Source: Agromyces cavernae | GTDB taxonomy: Bacteria; Actinomycetota; Actinomycetes; Actinomycetales; Microbacteriaceae | Direction of reading: 5' to 3' | Length of the DNA: 64,000 bases | NCBI RefSeq assembly: GCF_021044935.1 | Contig: NZ_JAJNMP010000003.1 | Span: 248,001-312,000 of the forward strand | In this document: in pieces, positions 51,099 through 58,534 of the stretch | Layout of the letters: every line of letters starts with the position of its first letter | How positions within the stretch are numbered: the stretch's first letter is position 1 | The notes under the pieces: generated by a model | The model's input: the letters and a program-made list of their open reading frames with translations, nothing else | Databases searched by the model: none | What the model was told of the DNA's origin: nothing | Position numbers and translations under genes: made by a program

Positions 51099-51126
51099 TT
51101 CGAGGGGACGCGTGTGCGGGCATCGG

Positions 51127-51633
51127 CTAGTCGGGATCCTGCACGAGGCGACGAAGCAGGCGAACGAGCGTGGCTTGCTCTTCGCGCGTCAGGCCGCGCA
51201 GCTCGTTGCCCTCGCGTTCGGCAAGCTGACGCATCGCGTCATCGACGTACGACGCGCCCTCAGGGGTGAGCCGCACGAGGACACTGCGACCGTCGCGAGG
51301 ATTCGGTCGCCGGTCGACGAACCCCCGCCGCGACAGGTTGTCGAGACGATTGGTCATCGCGGCGCTGCCGATCATGGTGGCCTCGATCAGCTGTGCGGGA
51401 TTGAGCTCGTGCGGCGGCTCCTCGCGGCGCAGGGCCGCGAGCACATCGAACTCCCATGCAGCCAGGCCGGCAGACTTGAAGGCGTCGGCGCGCAGCCGGG
51501 CGAGCCGGTTCGCGGCACGCCGCAGGCGCGACATGACGTCGAGCGGCGTCAGGTCGACGTCGGGCAACCTGCGCGACCAGGCATCGATGAGCAGGTCGAC
51601 TTCGTCGTCGCGCTCACTCGCCGTCGGGGACAT
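51127..51633 (-). CDS. MarR-family regulator
   Basis: A 168-residue winged-helix regulator: LDVMSRLRRAANRLARLRADAF, then LAAWEFDVLAALRREEPPHEL, NPAQLIEATMIGSAAMTNRLDNLSRRGFV and wing RRPNPRDGRSVLVRLTPEG. The ATG at 51633 is probably leaderless (TACGTT six bases upstream). Only 40 bases separate it from the divergent MerB-like gene, whose own -10 box is nearby, so the regulator very likely controls both. Confidence 0.88.
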   Translation of the reverse strand: MSPTASERDDEVDLLIDAWSRRLPDVDLTPLDVMSRLRRAANRLARLRADAFKSAGLAAWEFDVLAALRREEPPHELNPAQLIEATMIGSAAMTNRLDNLSRRGFVDRRPNPRDGRSVLVRLTPEGASYVDDAMRQLAEREGNELRGLTREEQATLVRLLRRLVQDPD

Positions 51634-51639
51634 ACATCG

Positions 51640-51667
51640 AACGTACCGCGACTCATCGGCGTAGCCT
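51640..51667. promoter_or_regulatory. Back-to-back -10 elements for two leaderless genes
   Basis: TACGTT on the minus strand (51645-51640) precedes the marR ATG by six bases; TAGCCT on the plus strand (51662-51667) precedes the MerB-like ATG at 51674 by six bases. The two promoters are fitted into a 40-base gap. Confidence 0.6.
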
Positions 51668-51673
51668 TCACCC

Positions 51674-52369
51674 ATGGACGCTGACACGGGCGAACCGACG
51701 CAGGCCGACATCGAGCGGGTTCGGGTCGAGGTCTATCGAAGCTACGCCGAGCAGGGACATCCGCCATCTCGTGCCGCGATCGAAGCGGCGACGCGACTGT
51801 CGCCCGCAGAGGTCGAGCACGCACTCGCCACCCTCGCCGAAACCCGTCACGTCGTGCTCGACGACGACGGCCGCATCATCATGGCGCACCCGTTCGCGAG
51901 CATCGACCTGCACTTCTCGGTGAAGGGCGAGCACACGCTCTGGTGGGGCGGATGCGCGTGGGACGCGTTCGCGATCCCGCACCTGGTGCCGGGCGAAGAC
52001 GAGGTGCTCGTGGCGACGACGTGTGCGGCGTGCGGCACTCCCCACGCGTACGTCGTCGGCACGGTCGAGCCTCCCGCAGGCGACGAGGTGGCGCACTTCC
52101 TCGTTCCGGCAGCGCACTCCTGGGACGACGTCGTGCACACGTGCTCGAATCAGCGCATCTTCTGCAGCGAGCGCTGCGTCGACGACTGGCTCGCGTCCAC
52201 GGGCAACGAACGCGGGTCGGTCTTCGATCTCGCGACCCTCTGGCGACTCGCGGCGCACTGGTACGAGGGTCGGCTCGACTCGCCCTACGTGCGACGGGAG
52301 CCGTCGGCGGCGCGGGCGTACTTCGCGGAGGTCGGCCTCACGGGCGCGTTCTGGGGGCTGGAGGCGTAG
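51674..52369 (+). CDS. MerB-like (alkylmercury lyase family) protein
   Basis: A 231-residue protein. An N-terminal winged-helix-like part (SRAAIEAATRLSPAEVEHAL) precedes the lyase domain. GGCAWDAFAIPHL puts Cys94 and Asp97 at the positions of the MerB catalytic Cys96 and Asp99; TTCAACGTPH and HTCSNQRIFCSERCVDDWLA add Cys117, Cys120, Cys157, Cys164 and Cys168, one of which matches Cys159. True organomercurial lyase activity is possible, but there is no merA, merR or merT nearby, and many such proteins are uncharacterised. Confidence 0.78.
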   Translation: MDADTGEPTQADIERVRVEVYRSYAEQGHPPSRAAIEAATRLSPAEVEHALATLAETRHVVLDDDGRIIMAHPFASIDLHFSVKGEHTLWWGGCAWDAFAIPHLVPGEDEVLVATTCAACGTPHAYVVGTVEPPAGDEVAHFLVPAAHSWDDVVHTCSNQRIFCSERCVDDWLASTGNERGSVFDLATLWRLAAHWYEGRLDSPYVRREPSAARAYFAEVGLTGAFWGLEA

Positions 52370-52433
52370 CGCGTTCGACAGGGTCGATCACACTCCGCGC
52401 GCAGCCGACCCGCGGCCCCCACGCCCGCGCCGT

Positions 52434-52462
52434 TTGACCTCCTCCGGAAAGGGGAGGAACCT
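52434..52462 (+). promoter_or_regulatory. Candidate promoter TTGACC-N17-GAACCT
   Basis: TTGACC (52434-52439) and GAACCT (52457-52462) are separated by 17 bases, 67 bases before the next gene start. A partial inverted repeat, CCTCC/GGAGG, lies between the boxes. Confidence 0.35.
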
Positions 52463-52528
52463 TGTGTCGAGGGGTGAGCACCGAAGTGTCGACCGACGTC
52501 GACGCGGCGCCGAAGCAGGGGGTGCTTC

Positions 52529-53515
52529 GTGGCTACCGATTCCGCACAAGCCGAAGCAGTTCCGTGGTACCTGCGCGGCAAGACGATGATCATCGGGGCA
52601 GGAGCCGTCGCGGCAGCAGCCCTGGCCATCTTCGGGCTCTGGGACCGCCTGTTCCCGCCGGATCTCGCGGACGTGGCGACGGTGGAGTCGATCGACCTGA
52701 TCCGCGCGTCATCGCTGCACGACTTCACCTCGATCGGCAGGGAGTTCCCGCTCGCGCCGAGCAGCGGCGATGCCTCAGGCGGGCCGAGCATCGAGCTCAC
52801 CGCCGTCATGGTCCCGACGCCGGCCGCGCCGCAGGAGTCGCCCGTCGACCCGCTGCTCCCGCCGCCGATCGACGCTCCCGTCGCTCCCGACGCGCCCGCC
52901 GATCCGATCGAAGCTCCGACCGACGATCCCGGCCCCACTCCCGACCCCGACCCGGCGACGGAGCCGCCGACCCCGGCACCCTCGCCGACCGCCTCGGGCA
53001 CGATGATCGATCCGCAGCGCTACCTGCCGTCGGATGAGTACCTGTCGACGATGACGTCGGACCCGGAGCTCGATGAGTACATTCCCGGAGACGTCTCGAA
53101 GCTGGCGGCCTTCCAGATCCAGCCCACCGACACCGAAGGCGGGGAGGAACTGCCCCCTGATGAGCTGGCGAGCAGGCTGAGCGAGGCGCTCAGCGTCGTC
53201 GAGGCGGCGGCGGTCGACGGGAAGGCCGACCCGCAGGGTTGGACCATCGCCGTGAGCCTCAGGCTCGGGGGCCTCGAAGGCGTCCCCCTCCTGCTGACCT
53301 GGTCGCTCGACGGCGGCGAGGTACCGGTGACGTGGAGCGCCGACAACGTCGCCTACCGCGTCGTACCCGACACCCCTGACGACACGGGCAGTGCTGAGAT
53401 CTGGGTGCCCGACCTGCAGGCGCCGGGCGACTACCGCGTGAACGTCAAGATCTACCGCGAATCCGATCTCTCGCCGATCGCGCACGGCACGCCGTTGGCG
53501 ATCCCGAACGAGTAG
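52529..53515 (+). CDS. Membrane-anchored protein with proline-rich linker, unknown function
   Basis: A 328-residue protein. A transmembrane segment at residues 20-37 (MIIGAGAVAAAALAIFGLW) follows a short cytoplasmic tail. Next come about 60 residues of uncharacterised sequence, a Pro/Asp/Ala-rich stretch (about 92-155) and an external C-terminal domain of about 160 residues rich in beta-strand patterns (WTIAVSLRLGGLEGVPLLLTWSLDG, DYRVNVKIYRESD). The GTG start has AGGGGG upstream. I do not recognise the family. The linker suggests that the outer domain reaches across the cell wall. Confidence 0.65.
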   Translation: MATDSAQAEAVPWYLRGKTMIIGAGAVAAAALAIFGLWDRLFPPDLADVATVESIDLIRASSLHDFTSIGREFPLAPSSGDASGGPSIELTAVMVPTPAAPQESPVDPLLPPPIDAPVAPDAPADPIEAPTDDPGPTPDPDPATEPPTPAPSPTASGTMIDPQRYLPSDEYLSTMTSDPELDEYIPGDVSKLAAFQIQPTDTEGGEELPPDELASRLSEALSVVEAAAVDGKADPQGWTIAVSLRLGGLEGVPLLLTWSLDGGEVPVTWSADNVAYRVVPDTPDDTGSAEIWVPDLQAPGDYRVNVKIYRESDLSPIAHGTPLAIPNE

Positions 53516-53546
53516 CGCCGGCCCGAGTGCGCGGATCAGCGGGACA

Positions 53547-54344
53547 TCAGCCCGCCGCGAAGAACTCCACCGCCGCCTGCCGGAACACCCGCGAGCCGGG
53601 CGCATTGAAATGGTGCCGGCCGGGCAGCTCGACGAACCTACCGTGGGGAGTGGCATCCGCCAGCACTTTCGAACGCTCGAGGATGGCATCATCGCTACCG
53701 GTCGCGAACAGGATCGTCTGCGCGGGCGGGTTCGCCGGATCGGGGTCGGCGTCACCCAGCCGCATGCCCTCGGCGAGCGCGATGAGCGCGAGCAGGTCGT
53801 TTCCGTCGACCCGTTCGGCGAGTGTCACGTAGTTGTGGGTGACCTGGTCTTCGACCGGCGTGCCGTGCTCGGCGTACGCGCGTGCCTGTTCGATCTGCAG
53901 GCGGGCGAGCGGTCGCCCGTCGGGGATGCCGCCCAGCACCGCTCGCTCGACGTGCTCGGGCGCCTGCACCGCGAGCTGCCAGCCGACGCGCGCGCCGAGC
54001 GAGTAGCCGGCGTAGAGCACGCGGTCGAGCAGGTAGGTGTCGAGCACCGTGATCAGGTCGGCGACGAGCGCGTCCATGCCGTACTCGGCCGCATCGTACG
54101 GTTTGTCGCTCGCGCCGTGGCCGAGCTGGTCGACGCCGAGCACGCGATACCCGGCACGCGTGAGGTCGCGCACCCAGCCCGTGTTCACCCAGTTGTCGCG
54201 ACAGCTCGACGCGAACCCGTGCACGCACAGCACCGTCGGCGCGTCGTCGTCACCCCACGAGTAGGTCGCGATGCGGCGGCCCTCGGCCGACATCACGAAC
54301 TTCGGCTTCGGCATCTCGGTGAGAGCGGGAATCGCGGCATCCAT
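53547..54344 (-). CDS. Alpha/beta-fold hydrolase
   Basis: A 265-residue hydrolase: VLCVHGFASSCRDNW (oxyanion HG), VLGVDQLGHGASDKP, nucleophile elbow AGYSLGARVGWQLA (Ser near residue 119), Asp in FATGSDDAILE and His in PGRHHFNAPG. The start at 54344 is preceded by AAGAAT at six bases and lacks a Shine-Dalgarno, so it may be leaderless. The neighbouring minus-strand gene upstream (tmsB) is 69 bases away, so it may be an independent unit. Confidence 0.88.
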   Translation of the reverse strand: MDAAIPALTEMPKPKFVMSAEGRRIATYSWGDDDAPTVLCVHGFASSCRDNWVNTGWVRDLTRAGYRVLGVDQLGHGASDKPYDAAEYGMDALVADLITVLDTYLLDRVLYAGYSLGARVGWQLAVQAPEHVERAVLGGIPDGRPLARLQIEQARAYAEHGTPVEDQVTHNYVTLAERVDGNDLLALIALAEGMRLGDADPDPANPPAQTILFATGSDDAILERSKVLADATPHGRFVELPGRHHFNAPGSRVFRQAAVEFFAAG

Positions 54345-54413
54345 GTCGCCATTCTTCCGGGCGAGCGGATGTCCCGGCCAGCGCCGCACTCGGATGCCGT
54401 CGGTCGGGCAGCT

Positions 54414-55778
54414 TCAGGGAGTCCACCACGGCCGCAGCGGCCGGTCGCCGACGCCGCCGCGGTCGCCGGGCCTGACCGCGAGCACCTGGTGCAACTGGAT
54501 GCCGCCGCCCTCGAAGGCGAGCCGCGAGCCGGCCATGTACAGGCCCCACACCTTCGCGGTCGGGAGTCCGACCTCGGCGACCGCCTCCTCCCAGTGATCG
54601 ACGAGGTTGGTGCACCAGTCCCGCAGCGTCATGGCGTAGTGGGGGCGCAGGTTCTCCTCGTGCAGAACTTCGAGTCCGGCATCCTGCGCCTCGGTGACGA
54701 TGCGGCCCGAGCCGGTGAGCTCCCCGTCGGGAAACACGTAGCGGTCGATGAACCCGCGGGTCGACGGGCGGGATCGGTTGTCGGGGCGGGTGATGCAGTG
54801 GTTGAGCAGCAGCCCGCCGGGGCGAAGCCTCGACTGCAGGAAGCGGAAGTACGACGGATAGTTGCGCACCCCGATGTGCTCGAGCAGCCCGATCGACGAG
54901 ACCGCGTCGAATCCCTCCTCGCGGATGTCGCGATAGTCGCCGTGACGGACCTCGGCCAGATCGGTCAGCCCCTCTTCGGCGATGGCCTGCTGCGCCCACG
55001 AGGTCTGCTCTCGCGACAGCGTCACACCGGTCGCGCGCACCCCGCGTCGGGCGGCGTAGCGCACCATACCGCCCCAGCCGCATCCGACGTCGAGCAGCCG
55101 GTCGCCCGGCTTCAGCCGGAGTTTCTCGAACACGAGCCGGTACTTGTTCTCCTGCGCCTCGTCGAGCGATGCGTCGATGCTCGGGTAGCAGGCGCAGGTG
55201 TACGTCATCGACGGCCCGAGCACCCACTCGTAGAACGTGTTCGAGACGTCGTAGTGGTGGTGGATCGCCTCGGCGTCACGGGCCTTGCTGTGCCGCAGGC
55301 CCTCGGCGACGCGTCGCCAGCGGGCCGGCACCTCCTGCGGCGGCGGCGCGATCGGCCGCAGGTGTTCGACCCCGATCGACCGAACGACCTTCGCCATCGC
55401 GCGCGGTGGCGGCATCCGGAACACCAGTTCGTCGGCCAGTGCCTTGAGCAATTCGTACGGGTCGCCCGGGTGCACCCCGTGGATCTCGAGGTCGCCTGCG
55501 ATGTAGGCGCGCGCGAGGCCGAGGTCGCCGCGGCCGGTCGCGAGATAGGTCGTGCCCCGCGGCGTCTTCAGCTCCAGCCCGAGCGCTGCGTCGGGGGGAC
55601 CCGCCGAGCTGCCGTCGTACGCGGTGAACCGCAGCGGCAGCCGGCCGCCCGCGAAGAGCCCCAGGATCTCGGCGAGGGTGAGCCTTCCCCCGGCGTCCGT
55701 CGTTTCCGGGGCATCCGTCGTCTCCGGCGTTGCCGGGACATCCGTCTCCTTCGGCGCCCGTCCCTTGATCGAGGTCAT
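54414..55778 (-). CDS. tmsB: SAM-dependent methyltransferase, TmsB/CFA synthase type
   Basis: A 454-residue cyclopropane-fatty-acid synthase family enzyme. The SAM loop is LLDVGCGWGGMVRYAARRG near residue 225. The iron/bicarbonate region SIGLLEHIG and the YPSYFRFLQSRLRPGGLLLNHCI segment follow. In actinobacteria the pair of such an enzyme with an FAD-binding reductase (tmsB-tmsA) makes 10-methyl branched fatty acids: TmsB adds a methylene at C10 of oleoyl phospholipid. Its ATG overlaps the stop of the FAD gene (ATGA). The pairing is the main reason for preferring TmsB to plain CFA synthase. Confidence 0.85.
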   Translation of the reverse strand: MTSIKGRAPKETDVPATPETTDAPETTDAGGRLTLAEILGLFAGGRLPLRFTAYDGSSAGPPDAALGLELKTPRGTTYLATGRGDLGLARAYIAGDLEIHGVHPGDPYELLKALADELVFRMPPPRAMAKVVRSIGVEHLRPIAPPPQEVPARWRRVAEGLRHSKARDAEAIHHHYDVSNTFYEWVLGPSMTYTCACYPSIDASLDEAQENKYRLVFEKLRLKPGDRLLDVGCGWGGMVRYAARRGVRATGVTLSREQTSWAQQAIAEEGLTDLAEVRHGDYRDIREEGFDAVSSIGLLEHIGVRNYPSYFRFLQSRLRPGGLLLNHCITRPDNRSRPSTRGFIDRYVFPDGELTGSGRIVTEAQDAGLEVLHEENLRPHYAMTLRDWCTNLVDHWEEAVAEVGLPTAKVWGLYMAGSRLAFEGGGIQLHQVLAVRPGDRGGVGDRPLRPWWTP

Positions 55779-57154
55779 CGTCGTTGCACCGCCTTCGCGT
55801 AGAGGTCGAGGAGTCGTGAATCGGGGTCGTACCGCTCCTTCGCGGCTCGATAGGTTTCGCCGCCGTAGCGTTCGTCGAATTCCTTCCGCGAGTAGAACGC
55901 ATCGGAGTACAGCGACTTGTGCCCGTCGAACTCGCTCACCTTGCGCTCGATCAGCCGGTTGGTCTCGCCCTCGGTCGCCCCGACCGGCACGGTCGCCCAG
56001 AATCCGACGTTGACGTAGGTGCGATTCGGCTGGAGCGGGTACAGCGGCCAGCGGTCGTCGTCACGCAGGCGGAGCGGGCACAGCCAGATCGGCTCGATCG
56101 GCACGTGGCCCAGGAACCAGTCGAGGAACTCCGCGCACCGCTCGATCGGCACCTCGACGTCTTGGATCACGCGTTCGCGCGGCGGACGGCCCTTGAGCTT
56201 CTCGAGGCGATCGCCGATGTCGAATCGCCGTTCGAATCGCATGAGCTTCGAGTAGGTGCTGCTGCGCCGGTATCGTCGCGGCCAGAACCGACGAACGAGC
56301 GGATGCTGCGCGCCGAACGCTCCCGAACACCAGAACCAGTCCGTGTCCCACCGCCACAGGTAGTCGTGGATGGTGAGGCGGTCGCGCTTCTCGCGGTCAT
56401 CGTGCTGGATGGAGCGGTAGAAGATGCGCTGGCCGGTGTAGTCGCTGACCGGGCCCGGCGCGGCCGTCCGGGTGCCCACGCACAGGTAGCTCTCATCGGC
56501 GCTGAACACCACGCCGTCGAGGTAGTCGACGGCCACCCCGTCGAAGCGGCCTGTTTCGATGATGCGATCCATCGCGGTGACGAGGTCGATGAGCGCATGG
56601 AACCGCACGTGCGTGAGGGCGACGAACGGCTCGACCGGCTCCAGTTCGATGCGCAGGCGCACCGCGTAGCCGAGCGTGCCATACGAATTGGGGAATGCCC
56701 GGAACAGGTCGGCGTGCTCGCCGGGCGATGCGATGACGACTTCCCCGGCGCCGGTGAAGATGTCCATCTCGAGCACCGACTCGTGCGGCAGCCCGTTGCG
56801 GAACGAGGTCGACTCGATGCCGAGGCCGGTCACGGCGCCGCCGAGGGTGATCGTCTTCAGCTGCGGGACGACGAGCGGCGCGAGCCCATGGGGCAGCGTC
56901 GCGGCGACGAGGTCCTCGTAGGTGCACATGCCGGCCACGTCGGCCGTGCGCGCCTCGGGGTCGACCGCGATGACGTGCGTCAGCCCCGACGTGTCGAGGC
57001 CCGGGGCGCCTGTCATCGCGCGAGTTCGGAACAGGTTCGACGTGTGCTTGGCAAGCCGAACCGGGGCTGTCGCGGGAATTGCGCGAAAGCTCTCGAGCAG
57101 GCGCTCCACGCCGACGGCGTGAGCGGCCCGTGCGTCGCCTCGAGTGACGGACAC
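55775..57154 (-). CDS. tmsA: FAD-binding oxidoreductase, TmsA type
   Basis: A 459-residue FAD-linked (PCMH-type) protein. VIAVDPEARTADVAGMCTYEDLVAATLPHGLAPLVVPQLKTITLGGAVTGLGIESTSFRNG covers the flavin-binding half (split at residues 69-128). It resembles DHCR24-like sterol reductases. TmsA reduces the 10-methylene lipid to 10-methyl with NADPH. The GTG at 57154 follows TAGCGT by six bases, so the operon is probably leaderless, although GGAGG is also adjacent. It is first in the tmsA-tmsB pair. Confidence 0.83.
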   Translation of the reverse strand: MSVTRGDARAAHAVGVERLLESFRAIPATAPVRLAKHTSNLFRTRAMTGAPGLDTSGLTHVIAVDPEARTADVAGMCTYEDLVAATLPHGLAPLVVPQLKTITLGGAVTGLGIESTSFRNGLPHESVLEMDIFTGAGEVVIASPGEHADLFRAFPNSYGTLGYAVRLRIELEPVEPFVALTHVRFHALIDLVTAMDRIIETGRFDGVAVDYLDGVVFSADESYLCVGTRTAAPGPVSDYTGQRIFYRSIQHDDREKRDRLTIHDYLWRWDTDWFWCSGAFGAQHPLVRRFWPRRYRRSSTYSKLMRFERRFDIGDRLEKLKGRPPRERVIQDVEVPIERCAEFLDWFLGHVPIEPIWLCPLRLRDDDRWPLYPLQPNRTYVNVGFWATVPVGATEGETNRLIERKVSEFDGHKSLYSDAFYSRKEFDERYGGETYRAAKERYDPDSRLLDLYAKAVQRR

Positions 57155-57160
57155 GCCTCC

Positions 57161-57166
57161 ACGCTA
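57161..57166 (-). promoter_or_regulatory. -10 element TAGCGT of the tmsAB operon
   Basis: On the minus strand TAGCGT, six bases, then the GTG at 57154. This is the same geometry as the other leaderless genes in the window. Confidence 0.5.
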
Positions 57167-57212
57167 TCCCTCAGCCGAGGCGACCACACCCACCCGACAC
57201 CCGCGCGGTGGC

Positions 57213-57416
57213 TCAATGCTTCTTGTGCGCGCCATCCTTCTGATGCCAGGCGTCGGGCTTGTGCGCCCGGGCCGCCTCGTGCGCCTCTTGCACCGCATCG
57301 GACGCGGCGCTCATGTCGTGGTCGTGCTCCTTCGCGTGCCTCTCGGCGCGCTTCTCCTTGAGCGTCCTGGTGGCCGGTTTCTTGACGTGATGGTCGTGCG
57401 GCGACTTGTCAGGCAT
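57213..57416 (-). CDS. Small highly charged protein
   Basis: A 67-residue protein rich in Lys, His, Glu and Asp (KKPATRTLKEKRAERHAKEHDHD), with a helix-forming centre and no hydrophobic segment. GGAGAGAG precedes the ATG at 57416. It resembles short actinobacterial proteins of unknown function; nucleic-acid or metal binding can be imagined from composition only. Confidence 0.55.
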   Translation of the reverse strand: MPDKSPHDHHVKKPATRTLKEKRAERHAKEHDHDMSAASDAVQEAHEAARAHKPDAWHQKDGAHKKH

Positions 57417-57498
57417 GATCTCTCTCCAACTACCCACTGTACGCGCCATGCCGCCGGTTCGAACGGTTTCAGCAGGCCATCAGGCGGGAGCGGGAGGC

Positions 57499-57993
57499 TC
57501 AGCCCTGGAAGTCCTCGGGGTCGACGTCGTCGAGGAAGTGCTTGAACTCGTCGACCTTCTCCTCGTCGTCGCGCAGGTCGGCCATCTCCGCGGGGATGCC
57601 CGCGTCGTCGAGCACCTCGTCGGCGACGAAGATCGGCGCCTCGGCGCGCACTGCCAGGGCGACGGCGTCGGACGGGCGGGCGTCGAGCACCTGAGGGCCG
57701 GTGGGCGTGGTGAGGGTGAGTTCGGCGTAGAAGGTGCCGTCGTCGATGCGGGTCACCTCGACCCGGTCGACCTTGGCGCCGACCGCGCCGAACAGCGTGG
57801 TGATGAGGTCGTGCGACAGCGGTCGCGGAGCGTGCTCGCCCTCGACCGCGATCAGGATCGACGTGGCTTCCTGGCCGCCGATCCAGATCGGCAGCACGCG
57901 CCCGGCGCCCTCGTCCTGGCCGATGGGCTTCAGCAGCACGATGTGCTGCCCGGCAGGGTCGAGCGCGATCCCGAGCACGCGGACTTCGATCAT
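57499..57993 (-). CDS. Bifunctional nuclease family (DUF151/BFN) protein
   Basis: A 164-residue protein: VLPIWIGGQEATSILIAVEGEHAPRPLSHDLI and VEVTRIDDGTFYAELTLTT are the DUF151 core (residues about 30-95), followed by DARPSDAVALAVRAEAPIFVADEVLDDAG and an acidic tail. In plants BFN1-like proteins act on RNA and DNA; in actinobacteria the gene commonly lies near MerR/FtsK-type or housekeeping genes. GGGAGG precedes the ATG at 57993. Confidence 0.88.
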   Translation of the reverse strand: MIEVRVLGIALDPAGQHIVLLKPIGQDEGAGRVLPIWIGGQEATSILIAVEGEHAPRPLSHDLITTLFGAVGAKVDRVEVTRIDDGTFYAELTLTTPTGPQVLDARPSDAVALAVRAEAPIFVADEVLDDAGIPAEMADLRDDEEKVDEFKHFLDDVDPEDFQG

Positions 57994-58096
57994 GACGCCT
58001 CCCGTCGAGCGATGGGCGATCGGGCGTGACACTGCCATGGTACGGCCGGCAGTCCGTCGCCGCTTCGGAGTGACGGACTGCCGGCCGAATCACGCG

Positions 58097-58522
58097 TCAT
58101 CCCGGCATCAGGCGGGACCGGATGAGGAACCGTACTCCTTCGGGGGCTTCGAGCGAGAATCCGCTGCCGCGGCCGGGCACGACATCGACGGTCAGGTGGG
58201 TGTGGCGCCAGTACCCGAACTGCTCCGCAGACATCCAGAACGGGACGATGGCTTCTGCTCCCCCCGCGGCCGGCACCGGCCCGAGGTCGAGTTCGCCGAG
58301 CAGCACGTCGGCGTCGCTCGTCACGAACTCGTCGGCGGGATAGCACATCGGGGAGCTTCCGTCGCAGCATCCGCCCGACTGATGGAACATGAGCGGCCCG
58401 TGCTGCGTCCACAGGCGGCGGAGCAGGCCGGCCGCCGCGGGCGTGAGTTCAACCCGCGGCGACGCCTCCCCCGCGATCGTGATCGACCCGACCACGCGGC
58501 CGGCGATCGTCTCGAGGGACAT
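58097..58522 (-). CDS. DUF779 protein
   Basis: A 141-residue protein. A conserved cysteine cluster, MFHQSGGCCDGSSPMCYP (residues 45-62), and WMSAEQFGYWRHTHLTVDVVPGRGSGFSLEAPEG (split at 94-127) identify DUF779. Such genes are routinely found immediately after aldehyde dehydrogenases, as here (12 bases between). A role in the maturation or protection of the dehydrogenase has been suggested only by this association. Confidence 0.88.
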   Translation of the reverse strand: MSLETIAGRVVGSITIAGEASPRVELTPAAAGLLRRLWTQHGPLMFHQSGGCCDGSSPMCYPADEFVTSDADVLLGELDLGPVPAAGGAEAIVPFWMSAEQFGYWRHTHLTVDVVPGRGSGFSLEAPEGVRFLIRSRLMPG

Positions 58523-58534
58523 CTGCTGCTCCGA

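Noticed and set aside
51674..52369. Mercury resistance operon
   Set aside because: No merA, merR, merT or merP in the window, and the regulator is of MarR type.
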